From Microbispora sp. NBC_01189 (GTDB taxonomy: Bacteria > Actinomycetota > Actinomycetes > Streptosporangiales > Streptosporangiaceae): a stretch of DNA of 64,000 nucleotides. Shown one piece after another: positions 16,411 to 24,792 of the stretch; position 1 is the stretch's first letter, and every line of letters starts with the position of its first letter. The notes beneath the pieces were generated by a model. That model ran no database searches and was not told the origin of the DNA. It worked only from the letters and a program-made list of their open reading frames with translations. The stretch is from assembly GCF_036010665.1 (NCBI RefSeq), contig NZ_CP108581.1, forward strand, positions 441,501 to 505,500. The letters run 5' to 3'. The position numbers and the translations under genes are program-made.

Positions 16411-17282
16411 GATTCCTCCCCGTGGGCCGCGGAGGCGGCGTCCCGCAGCGCCCGTACGGCGAGCACGCCCGTGAGGTAGCGGCGGTAGTCCGCCGTCGCG
16501 TGGATGTCGCCCTCCGGCTCGACCAGGTCCCGCACGGCGGCCGCCACCGCGTCCCAGGCCACCGACGCCGCCGGGCGCGGACCGCAGGCCGCGGTCACGT
16601 CCGCGACCACCGGGACCGGTCCCACGCTCACGCAGGCGACGCGGGCGGCGGAGATCCGGAGGTCGTCGTCCAGGGTGACGGCGGCGGCGACCCCGGCCAC
16701 CGCGTAGTCGCCGTGCCGCCGGGCCACCTCGTGGAAGGCCGTGCCCGACCGCGCCGGCAGCGCCGGGAAGAACGCCGACACGGCCAGTTCGCCGGGCCGC
16801 GCCGCCGACTCCATCGGGCCGGTGAAGAACTCCGCGGCCGGCACGTCCCGCTCCCCGTCCAGGCTCGCCAGCCGTACGGACCCGCCGAGCAGGGCGAGGA
16901 CGGCGGGCATCTCGGCGGCGGGGTCGGCGTGGACGAGGCTGCCCACCACCGTGCCCCGGTTGCGGATCACGGGGTGGGCGACCAGGCGCAGCGCCTGCCG
17001 CAGCAGCGGCTGGGCCGCCGCGGCCCCGGGTGAGCGCTCGACGGCGGCGTGGCGGGCGAGGGCCCCGACGCGTACGCCGGACGGCCCTGCCTCGATCCCG
17101 TCCAGGCCGGGCACGCGGTTGACGTCGACGACGCGCGCGGGCGCGGCGAGGCGCATGTTGAGCAGGGGGATCAGGCTCTGGCCGCCCGCCAGGACCTTCC
17201 CGCCCGGGCCCGCCTCGGCGAGGACGCCGAGCGCCTCGCCGAGGGTGGCCGGGCGGCGGTAGTCGAACGGAGGCGGCTTCAC
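16407..17282 (-). CDS. Molybdenum hydroxylase FAD subunit (CoxM type)
   Basis: 291 residues. FDYRRPATLGEALGVLAEAG and KVLAGGQSLIPLLNMRLAAP are the FAD-binding PCMH motif of the CoxM/XdhB family; IRNRGTVVGSLVHADPAAEM is the second flavin-contact motif (usually RNRGTIGG-S/N). The GTG at 17282 lies 24 nt after the permease gene, so it is in the same operon. The product accepts electrons from the Fe-S subunit and passes them to NAD+ or another acceptor. Gene order M-S-L matches CO dehydrogenase-type operons. Confidence 0.93.
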   Translation of the reverse strand: MKPPPFDYRRPATLGEALGVLAEAGPGGKVLAGGQSLIPLLNMRLAAPARVVDVNRVPGLDGIEAGPSGVRVGALARHAAVERSPGAAAAQPLLRQALRLVAHPVIRNRGTVVGSLVHADPAAEMPAVLALLGGSVRLASLDGERDVPAAEFFTGPMESAARPGELAVSAFFPALPARSGTAFHEVARRHGDYAVAGVAAAVTLDDDLRISAARVACVSVGPVPVVADVTAACGPRPAASVAWDAVAAAVRDLVEPEGDIHATADYRRYLTGVLAVRALRDAASAAHGEES

Positions 17283-17306
17283 CGCGTCGTCCGGGACACG
17301 CGCCGA

Positions 17307-18689
17307 TCAGACGGCCGGGTCGCGTTCGAGCCCGATCTCCCCACCTGTGACCTCCTTCGCGGGCCTGCCCGCGATGGCGCGGAGCAGGTGATAGCCGGCG
17401 AGTACCACGATCGTGCCCAGCGCGATCCCGGCGAGCGAGAAGTCCCCGGTGATCTGGTGGGTGACCGGCCCGATCGCGAGGATGATCCCCGCGCCGACCG
17501 GCACCATGTTGACCGGGTCGGCGAAGTCCACCCGGTTCTCCACCCAGATCTTCGCGCCGAGCAGCCCGATCATGCCGTACAGGATGACCGTGACGCCGCC
17601 GAGCACACCGCCGGGCGTGGCGGCGACCAGCGCGCCGAACTTGGGGCACAGGCCGAACAGGATCGCGATGACCGCGGCGACGTAGTAGGCGGCCGTCGAG
17701 TAGACCCGGGTGGCCGCCATGACGCCGATGTTCTCGGCGTACGTCGTCGTGGGCGAGCCGCCGACGGCGGTCGCGACCGCGGTGCCGACGCCGTCGGCGA
17801 CGATCGCCCGGCCCATCATGGGGTCGACGTCGGCGCCGGTCATCTGGCCGACCGCCTTGACGTGGCCGACGTTCTCCGCGATCAGGGCGATCACGGCGGG
17901 CAGCACGACCAGCACGGCCGACGCCTGGAACGACGGCGCGTGGAAGTGCGGCAGCCCGATCCAGCCGGCGTCGGCCACGGCCTGGAAGCTCACCCGGGGA
18001 TGGGTGTCGACCGCGCCGGCGCCCGCGTTGTAGGCGGTGATGTTCCCGAACACCCGGTCGGCGAGCCAGGACAGGACGAACCCGAAGACCAGCCCGAGCA
18101 GCACGCCGATCCGGCCGAGGAAGCCGCGGAACAGCACGATGAACACGAATGTGGCGACCATCGTGACCAGTGCGATCCACGGGTCCTGCGGCCAGTACAC
18201 GTCGGCCACGACGTACGCCAGGCCGAACCCGATCAGCATGACCACCGCCCCGGTCACGACCGGCGGGAAGATCCGGTGGATGACCTGCACGCCGAGGACG
18301 TGGATGACCACGCCGCACACCGCGAGCACGAGACCCGCGACGAGGATCGCCCCGGTGACGACCCGGTCGGCGCCCGGGGTGTCGCCGCCGAACGCCGCGC
18401 GCACCGCCACCACGCCGCCGACGAACGACGCCGAGGTGCCGAGGTAGCTGGGAATCCGGCCCCGGGTGATCAGCAGAAACAGGATCGTCGCGACGCCGGA
18501 CATCATCACCGCGGTGTTCGGGTCGAGCCCCATCACGAGGGGGAACACGAAGGTCGCGCCGAACATGGCGATCACGTGCTGCGCGCCGATGCCGGCCATC
18601 CGCGGCCAGCTCAGCCTCTCACCGGGTTTGACGACCTCGCCGGGTGCCAGCCCTCTGCCGTCTCCGTGCACCGTCCATCTGAAAGCCAT
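17307..18689 (-). CDS. NCS2-family uracil/xanthine permease
   Basis: 460 residues, about 14 membrane helices. GAQHVIAMFGATFVFPLVMG is the first NCS2 motif, ALIAENVGHVKAVGQMTG carries the substrate-site Glu of helix 8, and GGSPTTTYAENIGVMAATRV is the helix-10 motif. The TTYxENIGVMA form is closer to UraA/RutG uracil permeases than to strict xanthine carriers, although substrate assignment from sequence is unsafe. GGAGGG precedes the ATG. It opens the operon that continues into the molybdenum hydroxylase, so the imported base is probably the hydroxylase substrate or feeds the same pathway. Confidence 0.9.
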   Translation of the reverse strand: MAFRWTVHGDGRGLAPGEVVKPGERLSWPRMAGIGAQHVIAMFGATFVFPLVMGLDPNTAVMMSGVATILFLLITRGRIPSYLGTSASFVGGVVAVRAAFGGDTPGADRVVTGAILVAGLVLAVCGVVIHVLGVQVIHRIFPPVVTGAVVMLIGFGLAYVVADVYWPQDPWIALVTMVATFVFIVLFRGFLGRIGVLLGLVFGFVLSWLADRVFGNITAYNAGAGAVDTHPRVSFQAVADAGWIGLPHFHAPSFQASAVLVVLPAVIALIAENVGHVKAVGQMTGADVDPMMGRAIVADGVGTAVATAVGGSPTTTYAENIGVMAATRVYSTAAYYVAAVIAILFGLCPKFGALVAATPGGVLGGVTVILYGMIGLLGAKIWVENRVDFADPVNMVPVGAGIILAIGPVTHQITGDFSLAGIALGTIVVLAGYHLLRAIAGRPAKEVTGGEIGLERDPAV

Positions 18690-18828
18690 GTACGTCCCTC
18701 CAGCTGGGCCGTGGGCTCGGCCACCCCGCAGGCGTCCCGCGTACTCTCTTGACCGTTTGGGGCACTTTAGGACCGGCGTGCGCGACAGACATGGGCATGA
18801 TCTGCCAAAACGACGGCCACCGGAGCGT

Positions 18829-19059
18829 CTACACCGCGCGGACCTCCACCACGCGGATCGTGTAGTCGTCGCCGGTGACGACCTGGCCTGCCCTGATTTT
18901 GCAGGCCTTGCGTAGTTCCACCTGTCCGTCGACGCGGACCAGGCCCTCGGCGACGAGGTGTTTGGCCGCGCCGCCGCTGTCGGCGATGTGGCAGAACTTG
19001 AGGAGATCGCAGAGCGGGATGTGGTCGCCGTCGAGCTCGAAGGTTATGGCCTCGTTCAC
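18829..19059 (-). CDS. Small S4-domain RNA-binding protein
   Basis: 76 residues, essentially one S4 fold: FELDGDHIPLCDLLKFCHIA, then GGAAKHLVAEGLVRVDGQVE, LRKACKIRAGQVV. This is the YbcJ/RqcP-like small S4 group, which binds structured RNA; some members work at the ribosome. It sits between PucR and the permease on the same strand but has no obvious link to nucleobase metabolism. The gap to the permease start (18690-18828) should hold the permease promoter; no clear operator was seen there. Confidence 0.85.
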   Translation of the reverse strand: MNEAITFELDGDHIPLCDLLKFCHIADSGGAAKHLVAEGLVRVDGQVELRKACKIRAGQVVTGDDYTIRVVEVRAV

Positions 19060-19095
19060 GGCGCCAGCTTAAAGACTCAGCGCCGGCTTGAAGAC

Positions 19096-20688
19096 TCAGA
19101 TGCCCCGCATGCGCAGCACGTGCAGGGCGAGGGTGAGGTTGAGCCGCAGGTGCGCGTCCTCGGTGAAGTTGCCGAGCAGGCGCTCCAGCTTGCCGATGCG
19201 GTAACGCAGGGTGTTGTAGTGGAAGTGCAGCCTTCTCGCGGTCTCGGCGACGTTGAGGTTGGTCTCGAGCAGCGCCTGCAGGGTGCGGCGCAGGTCGGCG
19301 TTCTCGGCGTCGTCGTCCGCCGCGAGCGGGCCCAGGGTCTCCCGTACGAAGGAGTGCAGCTCGTCGGTGTCGCTGACGAGCGACAGCAGCCGGTAGACCC
19401 CCAGCTCGTCGAAGTGGGCGACCGCGCCCGCCCCGTGCAGCTGGCGGCCCACCCGGGCGGCCTTCAGCGCCTGGTTGTACGCGCCGGGCAGGGAGTCCAC
19501 CCCGGAGGCGACCCGGCTGAGCCCGGTGGAGAACGTGCCGTCGGAGATCCCCGCGAGCGCGTCCCGCGCCACCCGCGCGGGGTCGGCGGACGCCCCGACG
19601 ATCGCCACGACCTCGTGGGAGAAGCCCGCCACGGCGCCGCGCGGGTCGTGCTTGCGCACCGACGCCTGCCAGGCCGCGCACATGCGGTCCTGGAGGTGCC
19701 GCTCCTCGGCGTCCGGGTCGATCTCCGCCACCATCACGCTCACCGGGCGCTCCAGGTCCCAGCCGAACGCCTGGGCGCGCTCGGCCACCCGCAGCCCGCC
19801 CCGGCCGGTCAGCACGTCTCGCAGGAAGTCGGCGCGGTACTTGCTCTCGACCGCGGTGACCGCCTCCTGCTTGGTGATCACCAACGCGGCCACGGTCGCG
19901 GCGCGCTCCAGGATGCCCACGTCGCTCGGGGTGAGCGTGCCGTGGACGCTGTAGGCCGCGATCCTCCCGTGGTGGTGGCCGCCCGCGACGATCGGCACGC
20001 TGGCGTGGTGCCCGTCCCCGGAGGGCTGCCCGGACGGCCGTCCCGGCACGGCGGGCGCGCGCCCCGGGGTGGCGTTGACCTCCCGCAGCCGCGCCACCTG
20101 GGGCGCCTCCCCGGCCGCCGCGAGGAAGTGCCCGGACGCGTCGATCGCGCCCACCGCCACCCGGAGCAGCCCGGCCACCTCGGCGGTGACCTCCCGCATC
20201 CCGCCCCCGGCCAGCACGATCTGCACGAGCGCCCGGTGGGCCTCCTCGGTCCTGGCGAGGATCGCGGCCTGCCGGTTGAGGATGTCGGTGAGCACCTGGT
20301 TGAGGATGTCGTCGAACCCCACGTCGCCCGGCAGCAGGATCAGCGGGAAGCCCAGCCGGTCGGCCTGCGCGACCATCTCACCCGGCAGTTCGTCCAGGTA
20401 GCGCCCGAGTTTGATCGCCAGGGCGGCGAGGCCCCGCTCGTCCAGGTCGGTCACGAGCCGGTCGAGCGACTGCGGGGTGTTGCGCAGCGGGTAGCCCGTG
20501 GTGAGCAGCAGTTCGTGCGGCTTCACCCAGGCGAGGATGTCGGGCACCTCCATCACGTTGAGGCGCTGCACGATGCGGCCGAGCCCGTCGCCGCCGGCGA
20601 TCAGGCGGGCGTCCGCGAGGGTGGACACGCCGAGCACCTCGCCCACCGACACCCCGTGCAGGATCGTGCCGGTGCTGGCCAGCCGCAT
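19096..20688 (-). CDS. pucR: PucR-family transcriptional regulator
   Basis: About 530 residues. The N-terminal PucR domain (VSVGEVLGVSTLADARLIAG, RIVQRLNVMEVPDILAWVKP, ELLLTTGYPLRNTP) is followed by a GGDEF-like middle region and the C-terminal PucR HTH (LLETNLNVAETARRLHFHYN, TLRYRIGKLERLLG). PucR proteins typically activate purine or related nitrogen-compound catabolism. An ATG at 20688 is chosen because the domain begins shortly after it; a GTG at 20757 is in frame, and neither has a good ribosome site. Its position between the permease/hydroxylase operon and the DUF2877-FdrA-DUF1116 operon suggests control of both. Confidence 0.92.
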   Translation of the reverse strand: MRLASTGTILHGVSVGEVLGVSTLADARLIAGGDGLGRIVQRLNVMEVPDILAWVKPHELLLTTGYPLRNTPQSLDRLVTDLDERGLAALAIKLGRYLDELPGEMVAQADRLGFPLILLPGDVGFDDILNQVLTDILNRQAAILARTEEAHRALVQIVLAGGGMREVTAEVAGLLRVAVGAIDASGHFLAAAGEAPQVARLREVNATPGRAPAVPGRPSGQPSGDGHHASVPIVAGGHHHGRIAAYSVHGTLTPSDVGILERAATVAALVITKQEAVTAVESKYRADFLRDVLTGRGGLRVAERAQAFGWDLERPVSVMVAEIDPDAEERHLQDRMCAAWQASVRKHDPRGAVAGFSHEVVAIVGASADPARVARDALAGISDGTFSTGLSRVASGVDSLPGAYNQALKAARVGRQLHGAGAVAHFDELGVYRLLSLVSDTDELHSFVRETLGPLAADDDAENADLRRTLQALLETNLNVAETARRLHFHYNTLRYRIGKLERLLGNFTEDAHLRLNLTLALHVLRMRGI

Positions 20689-20823
20689 CGCGGGCGGAGC
20701 CGGGTCGTCGCGCAAGGGCGTCTCCGGGGAGTGGCGAACGTGCTCGGGACGTCTCACGGTGATTCTGCCCGACGCCGGTCCTGTCAGGAAGAGCCAAGCA
20801 TCCGGCCGACTGTTGGCACCTTT

Positions 20824-20835
20824 CTCCGTACGGAG
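20824..20835. promoter_or_regulatory. Candidate operator between pucR and the allHFG-like operon
   Basis: CTCCGTACGGAG is a perfect 12-bp palindrome in the 196-nt region between pucR and the rightward operon, 50 nt before its first start codon. It may be a PucR-type site; the internal CCGTACGG is common in this genome's coding DNA, so the evidence is thin. Confidence 0.35.
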
Positions 20836-20884
20836 GGGGGAAGGCGGGCCTTAGCGTCGGCAACGACTGGCGAGGGAGGTCCCG

Positions 20885-21829
20885 GTGAGTGTTGGCACGC
20901 GCCAGAAAGGGCGGCGGGCGGCGGCGCCCGCCCCTCGCCCCCCGGCGGCCCCGGCCTACGTGAGCGGCGCGGCGAGCGTCGCCGTACGGCCCGCCCTGGA
21001 GTCCCCCCGCCGCCCGGCCCGGGTGCTCGCGGCCTTCCCGCTCGCGCTCTACCTGGAGGTCAGGAGCGAGTGCGAGCCGCACGTCATCGCCGTGGTCACG
21101 GGCGAGGGCGTCCGCCTGCCCAACGCGGTGCTGCTCGGCGAGCCCCTCGACGGGGTGTCGGCCGGCGACGACGGCTGGGTCGGCGACGGCGCGATCGAGA
21201 TCGGCGGGCTGTCGGTCGGCGTCCGCCGCTGGTGGGACCCCGCTCCCGCGCTCGCCCCCGCCGACCCCGCACGGCTGGCGGCCGCCCCCGCGGCGCTGGC
21301 CGGGCTCCGCGCGGCCACGCCGCGGCGGCCGGGGCTGCACCCGGCCGGGGCCCCGGCGCTGCTGGAGCGGGGCTGCCTGCGCGGCTCGCTGGTGGAGAGC
21401 ATCACGGCGGCCGAGCAGCTCATCGGCCTCGGCCCCGGGCTCACGCCGAGCGGCGACGACATGCTCGCGGGGCTGCTGGTCGCGCTGCGCCACCTCGGCC
21501 GGGCCGCCGGGGCCCCGCGCGCGGTGTGGCTGGCGGACTGGCTCGCCGCCGCGGTCACCTTCGACGCCCGCACCAGGACCACCTCCATCTCGGCGACCCT
21601 GCTGCACTGCGCGGCCAGGGGCGAGGCGAGCCCGGAGGTCCTCGGCGTGCTGCGGGCCGCGGCCGGGCACCAGCCGCTGGAACCCGCCGTCAACCGCCTG
21701 CTCCGCCTCGGCCACACCTCCGGCGCCGACCTGGCGTGGGGCGTCCAGATCGGCGTGTCCGCCGTCCTGTCCCTCATCGGCGCCGGTCCCGCCGTCACGG
21801 GCGCCCCGGCCCGCCGGGAGCGGCCGTGA
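20885..21829 (+). CDS. allH: DUF2877 protein, AllH-like subunit of oxamate carbamoyltransferase
   Basis: 314 residues of the DUF2877 family. Recognisable blocks are FPLALYLEV, the short LPNAVLL, and the Gly-rich IGLGPGLTPSGDDMLAGLLV motif that defines the family, then TSISATLLHCAARGEASPEV. In E. coli the family member YlbF (AllH), together with FdrA (AllF) and YlbE (AllG), makes the oxamate carbamoyltransferase of allantoin breakdown. Here all three occur in order H-F-G. The GTG at 20885 follows GGGAGGTCC. The N-terminal 30 residues are Pro/Ala-rich and probably disordered. Confidence 0.82.
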   Translation: MSVGTRQKGRRAAAPAPRPPAAPAYVSGAASVAVRPALESPRRPARVLAAFPLALYLEVRSECEPHVIAVVTGEGVRLPNAVLLGEPLDGVSAGDDGWVGDGAIEIGGLSVGVRRWWDPAPALAPADPARLAAAPAALAGLRAATPRRPGLHPAGAPALLERGCLRGSLVESITAAEQLIGLGPGLTPSGDDMLAGLLVALRHLGRAAGAPRAVWLADWLAAAVTFDARTRTTSISATLLHCAARGEASPEVLGVLRAAAGHQPLEPAVNRLLRLGHTSGADLAWGVQIGVSAVLSLIGAGPAVTGAPARRERP

Positions 21830-23232
21830 CCGATCTCGTCGAGGTCCGCCCCGGCGTCTACCACGACTCGGTGACGCTGATGCGGGTCAGCCAGGCGCTC
21901 ACCGCCCGGCCGGAGGTGATCGTGGCCGTCGTCGCGATGGGCACGGATCTCAACGCCGGTCTCGCCCGCGACCTCGGCTTCGCGGTCCCGCCCACGACGC
22001 CCGGCGACCTGCTGGTGGCGATCAGGGCGGCCGCGGCCGCCGATCTCGGCGAGGCCGCCGCCGAGCTGGAGCGGCAGCTCGCCACGACCGGGACGGGGGG
22101 CGGGACAAGGGGCGGGACGGGGGGCGGGAGCACCCGCGACGAGGCGCCGCACCGCACCGTCCGGTCGGCCGCGCGGTCATGGGAGGCGACCGTGGCGCTG
22201 GTGAGCGTGCCCGGCGAGCACGCCTTCGCCGAGGCGCTGGACGCCGTCGAGTCCGGGCTCTCGGTCATGATCTTCAGTGACAACGTGCCGGTCGAGCAGG
22301 AGATCCTGCTCAAGGACCGGGCGCGGGCCAGGGGCGTGCTCGTCATGGGCCCCGACTGCGGCACCGCAGTCGTGGGCGGGGCGGGTCTGGGCTTCGCCAA
22401 CGTGCTGCGGCCGGGCCCGGTGGGGGTCGTGGCCGCCTCGGGGACCGGCGCCCAGCAGGTGACGTGCCTGCTCGACATCGCCGGCGTCGGCGTGTCGCAC
22501 GTGCTCGGCGTGGGCGGCCGGGACCTGTCCGCCGACGTGGGCGGGCGCTCGGCCGTGCAGGCCCTGCGCGCGCTGGACGAGGACCCGGCGACCGAGCTGA
22601 TCGTGCTGGTCTCCAAGCCGCCCGCCCCCGAGGCGGCCCGCGCCGTACGGGACCTCGACCTGGCCACCCCGGTCGTCGCCGCGTTGCTCGGGCCGGGGCA
22701 GGACGACCTGACCGCCGTCGCGGAGAAGGCGCTGCGCGCCCTCGGCCGGGACGTGCCCGAGTGGCCGTCCTGGCCCGCCGTCGAGGCGCCCGCCAGCGAG
22801 GGGCTGCGTCCGCTGCGGGGGCTCTACTCCGGCGGCACGCTGTGCGCCGAGGCGGCCCTGATCGCCGGCGCGGACACGACCACGGAGGCGGAGTTCGTCG
22901 ACTTCGGGGACGACGCGTACACGCGGGGGCGGGCCCACCCCATGATCGACCCGTCGCTGCGCCGGGAGGCGCTGCGCGGCGTCGCCTCGGGCGTCGTGCT
23001 GCTCGACGTGGTGCTCGGGCACGGCGCCGACCCCGATCCGTCCTCCTGGCTCGCGCCCGAGGTCCGCGACGCCGTCGCCAGGGGAGTGGACGTGGTGGTC
23101 GCGCTGGTCGGCGCGGAGGGCGACCCGCAGGGGCCACGCGCCCAGGCCGCGAACCTGAACGAGGCCGGCGCGGCCGTCTTCACCTCCAACGCGGCGGCGG
23201 CGCGGCACGCCCGCCGCCTGGCGGACGGCTGA
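21826..23232 (+). CDS. allF: FdrA family protein, AllF-like subunit of oxamate carbamoyltransferase
   Basis: 468 residues, overlapping the previous gene by 4 nt (GTGA). It has a succinyl-CoA-synthetase-like architecture: EVRPGVYHDSVTLMRVSQAL at the start, FSDNVPVEQEILLKDRARAR and VLVMGPDCGTAVVGGAGLGF (CoA-ligase-like nucleotide region), then GTGAQQVTCLLDIAGVGVSH and a C-terminal ligase-like domain. An inserted Gly/Thr-rich linker (residues about 87-110) is coded by an extremely G-rich stretch. FdrA is one of three subunits needed for oxamate carbamoyltransferase in E. coli (oxalurate + Pi giving oxamate + carbamoyl phosphate). Function here is inferred from the conserved trio. Confidence 0.87.
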   Translation: MTDLVEVRPGVYHDSVTLMRVSQALTARPEVIVAVVAMGTDLNAGLARDLGFAVPPTTPGDLLVAIRAAAAADLGEAAAELERQLATTGTGGGTRGGTGGGSTRDEAPHRTVRSAARSWEATVALVSVPGEHAFAEALDAVESGLSVMIFSDNVPVEQEILLKDRARARGVLVMGPDCGTAVVGGAGLGFANVLRPGPVGVVAASGTGAQQVTCLLDIAGVGVSHVLGVGGRDLSADVGGRSAVQALRALDEDPATELIVLVSKPPAPEAARAVRDLDLATPVVAALLGPGQDDLTAVAEKALRALGRDVPEWPSWPAVEAPASEGLRPLRGLYSGGTLCAEAALIAGADTTTEAEFVDFGDDAYTRGRAHPMIDPSLRREALRGVASGVVLLDVVLGHGADPDPSSWLAPEVRDAVARGVDVVVALVGAEGDPQGPRAQAANLNEAGAAVFTSNAAAARHARRLADG

Positions 23233-23290
23233 CGGGCAGCATTTATCCGACACTCCCTGGCAGTCCCACCCGGTTCACCGGAGGTAGCCG

Positions 23291-24676
23291 ATGACCCTCT
23301 CCATGCTGTACGGCGAGCCGCGCGTCATCACCGTGGGCGCCGAGGCGCTCGCCGAGGCGCTGGACCGGCAGGCCGTGCCGCAGCGGCGGGTCGACTGGCG
23401 CCCGCCGGCCCCGGGCGTCGCCGCGTCCCTCGCCCGGGTGCTCGCCGACCCCCGGCGTGAGCGGGCCAACGCGACGGCCGTGGAAAGGATGTTGTCCGCG
23501 CGGCCCATGCTCACCGGCGTACGGCCGGCCCGCGAGGCGCTGGGCCTGGAGGCCGGGACGTTCTTCCACGCCGGTCCGCCGATCACCTGGGAGCGTGCCT
23601 CCGGGCCGATGCGGGGGGCGCTCATCGGCGCGATGCTCTTCGAGGGTCTGGCCGCCACCCCGGAGGAGGCGGCGGAGCGGCTCGCCTCCGGCGCGGGGAT
23701 CACCCTGGACTCCTGCCACCACCACCGCACGGTCGGCCCGATGGCGGGGGTGGTCAGCCCGTCCATGTGGATGCTGGAGGTCGCCGACGCCGAGCACGGC
23801 GGCACGGCCTACTGCTCGCTCAACGAGGGCCTGGGCAAGGTCCTGCGGTACGGCGCGTACGGACCCGAGGTGGCCGGGCGGCTGCGCTGGATGGGCGAGG
23901 TGCTCGGGCCGGTGCTCGCGGCGGCTCTGGAGCGGTGCGGGCCACTCGACCTGCGCACGCTGGTCGCGCAGGCCCTGCAGATGGGCGACGAACTGCACAA
24001 CCGCAACCGGGCGGCGACGTCCCTGCTGCTGCGGGAGATCGCCCCCTCCGTCGTGGAGGCCGCCCCGGGCCGCGCGGCGGAGGTGTTGCGTTTCGTCAAT
24101 GGAAACGATCATTTCTTCCTGAACGCGGGAATGGCGGCGGCGAAAGCCGCCGCCGACGCGGCGCGCGGCGTGCCGGGGTCGAGCCTGGTCGTCGCGATGG
24201 CCCGCAACGGAACGGATTTCGGAATACAGGTGTCGGGGCTCGGCGACCGGTGGTTCACCGGGCCGGCCGGGGTGCCCGACGGGCTCTACCTCGGCGGATA
24301 CGGGCCGGACGACGCCAATCCCGACATCGGCGACTCCACGATCACCGAGACCGTCGGGCTCGGCGGCTTCGCGATGGCGGCGGCGCCGGCGATCGTCAGG
24401 TTCGTCGGCGGCGAGGTGGCCGACGCGGTCGCGGCCACCACCTCGATGTACGAGATCACGCTGGCCGAGCACCCGGCGTACCAGATCCCGGGGCTCGGCT
24501 TCCGGGGCACGCCCGCCGGCATCGACGTCGCCCTCGTGGCGAGGACCGGTGTGCTGCCGGCCGTGAACACCGGCATCGCGGGCCGCGTCGCCGGGACGGG
24601 GCAGGTGGGAGCGGGGCTGGTCAGCCCGCCGGCCGGAGTCTTCACGGCCGCCCTCGACGCGCTGGCCGCCGCATGA
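23291..24676 (+). CDS. allG: DUF1116 protein, AllG-like subunit of oxamate carbamoyltransferase
   Basis: 461 residues, full length for DUF1116 (YlbE/AllG). Conserved segments include GPPITWERASGPMRGALIGA, LDSCHHHRTVGPMAGVVSPS, CSLNEGLGKVLRYGAYG, MGDELHNRNRAATSLLLREI, FVNGNDHFFLNAGMAAAKA and MARNGTDFGIQVSG. It starts 58 nt after fdrA with GGAGGTAGCC before the ATG. E. coli has two such proteins beside FdrA; here one is present. A carbamate kinase, the usual next step, is not in the window. Confidence 0.88.
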   Translation: MTLSMLYGEPRVITVGAEALAEALDRQAVPQRRVDWRPPAPGVAASLARVLADPRRERANATAVERMLSARPMLTGVRPAREALGLEAGTFFHAGPPITWERASGPMRGALIGAMLFEGLAATPEEAAERLASGAGITLDSCHHHRTVGPMAGVVSPSMWMLEVADAEHGGTAYCSLNEGLGKVLRYGAYGPEVAGRLRWMGEVLGPVLAAALERCGPLDLRTLVAQALQMGDELHNRNRAATSLLLREIAPSVVEAAPGRAAEVLRFVNGNDHFFLNAGMAAAKAAADAARGVPGSSLVVAMARNGTDFGIQVSGLGDRWFTGPAGVPDGLYLGGYGPDDANPDIGDSTITETVGLGGFAMAAAPAIVRFVGGEVADAVAATTSMYEITLAEHPAYQIPGLGFRGTPAGIDVALVARTGVLPAVNTGIAGRVAGTGQVGAGLVSPPAGVFTAALDALAAA

Positions 24677-24792
24677 ATTCCCTTTGACCGTCATCAGACC
24701 GTAATATCGTCGTCAGTCTCAGATATCCGGAGTAATTCGCACGGTCCGGACGGGGGATCCTGCGGATCGAGCGTGAATTGGGGACCTTTTCT

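Noticed and set aside
13538-17282. Annotation as aerobic CO dehydrogenase coxMSL
   Set aside because: The Mo-subunit loop is PYRGAGR, not the AYXCSFR of CO-oxidising form I enzymes, and the genes share an operon with a nucleobase permease.
18958-21825. Long plus-strand open frame running from opposite pucR into FdrA
   Set aside because: Only the part from 21826 encodes FdrA. The upstream part lies antisense to pucR and overlaps DUF2877 in another frame, without recognisable protein features.
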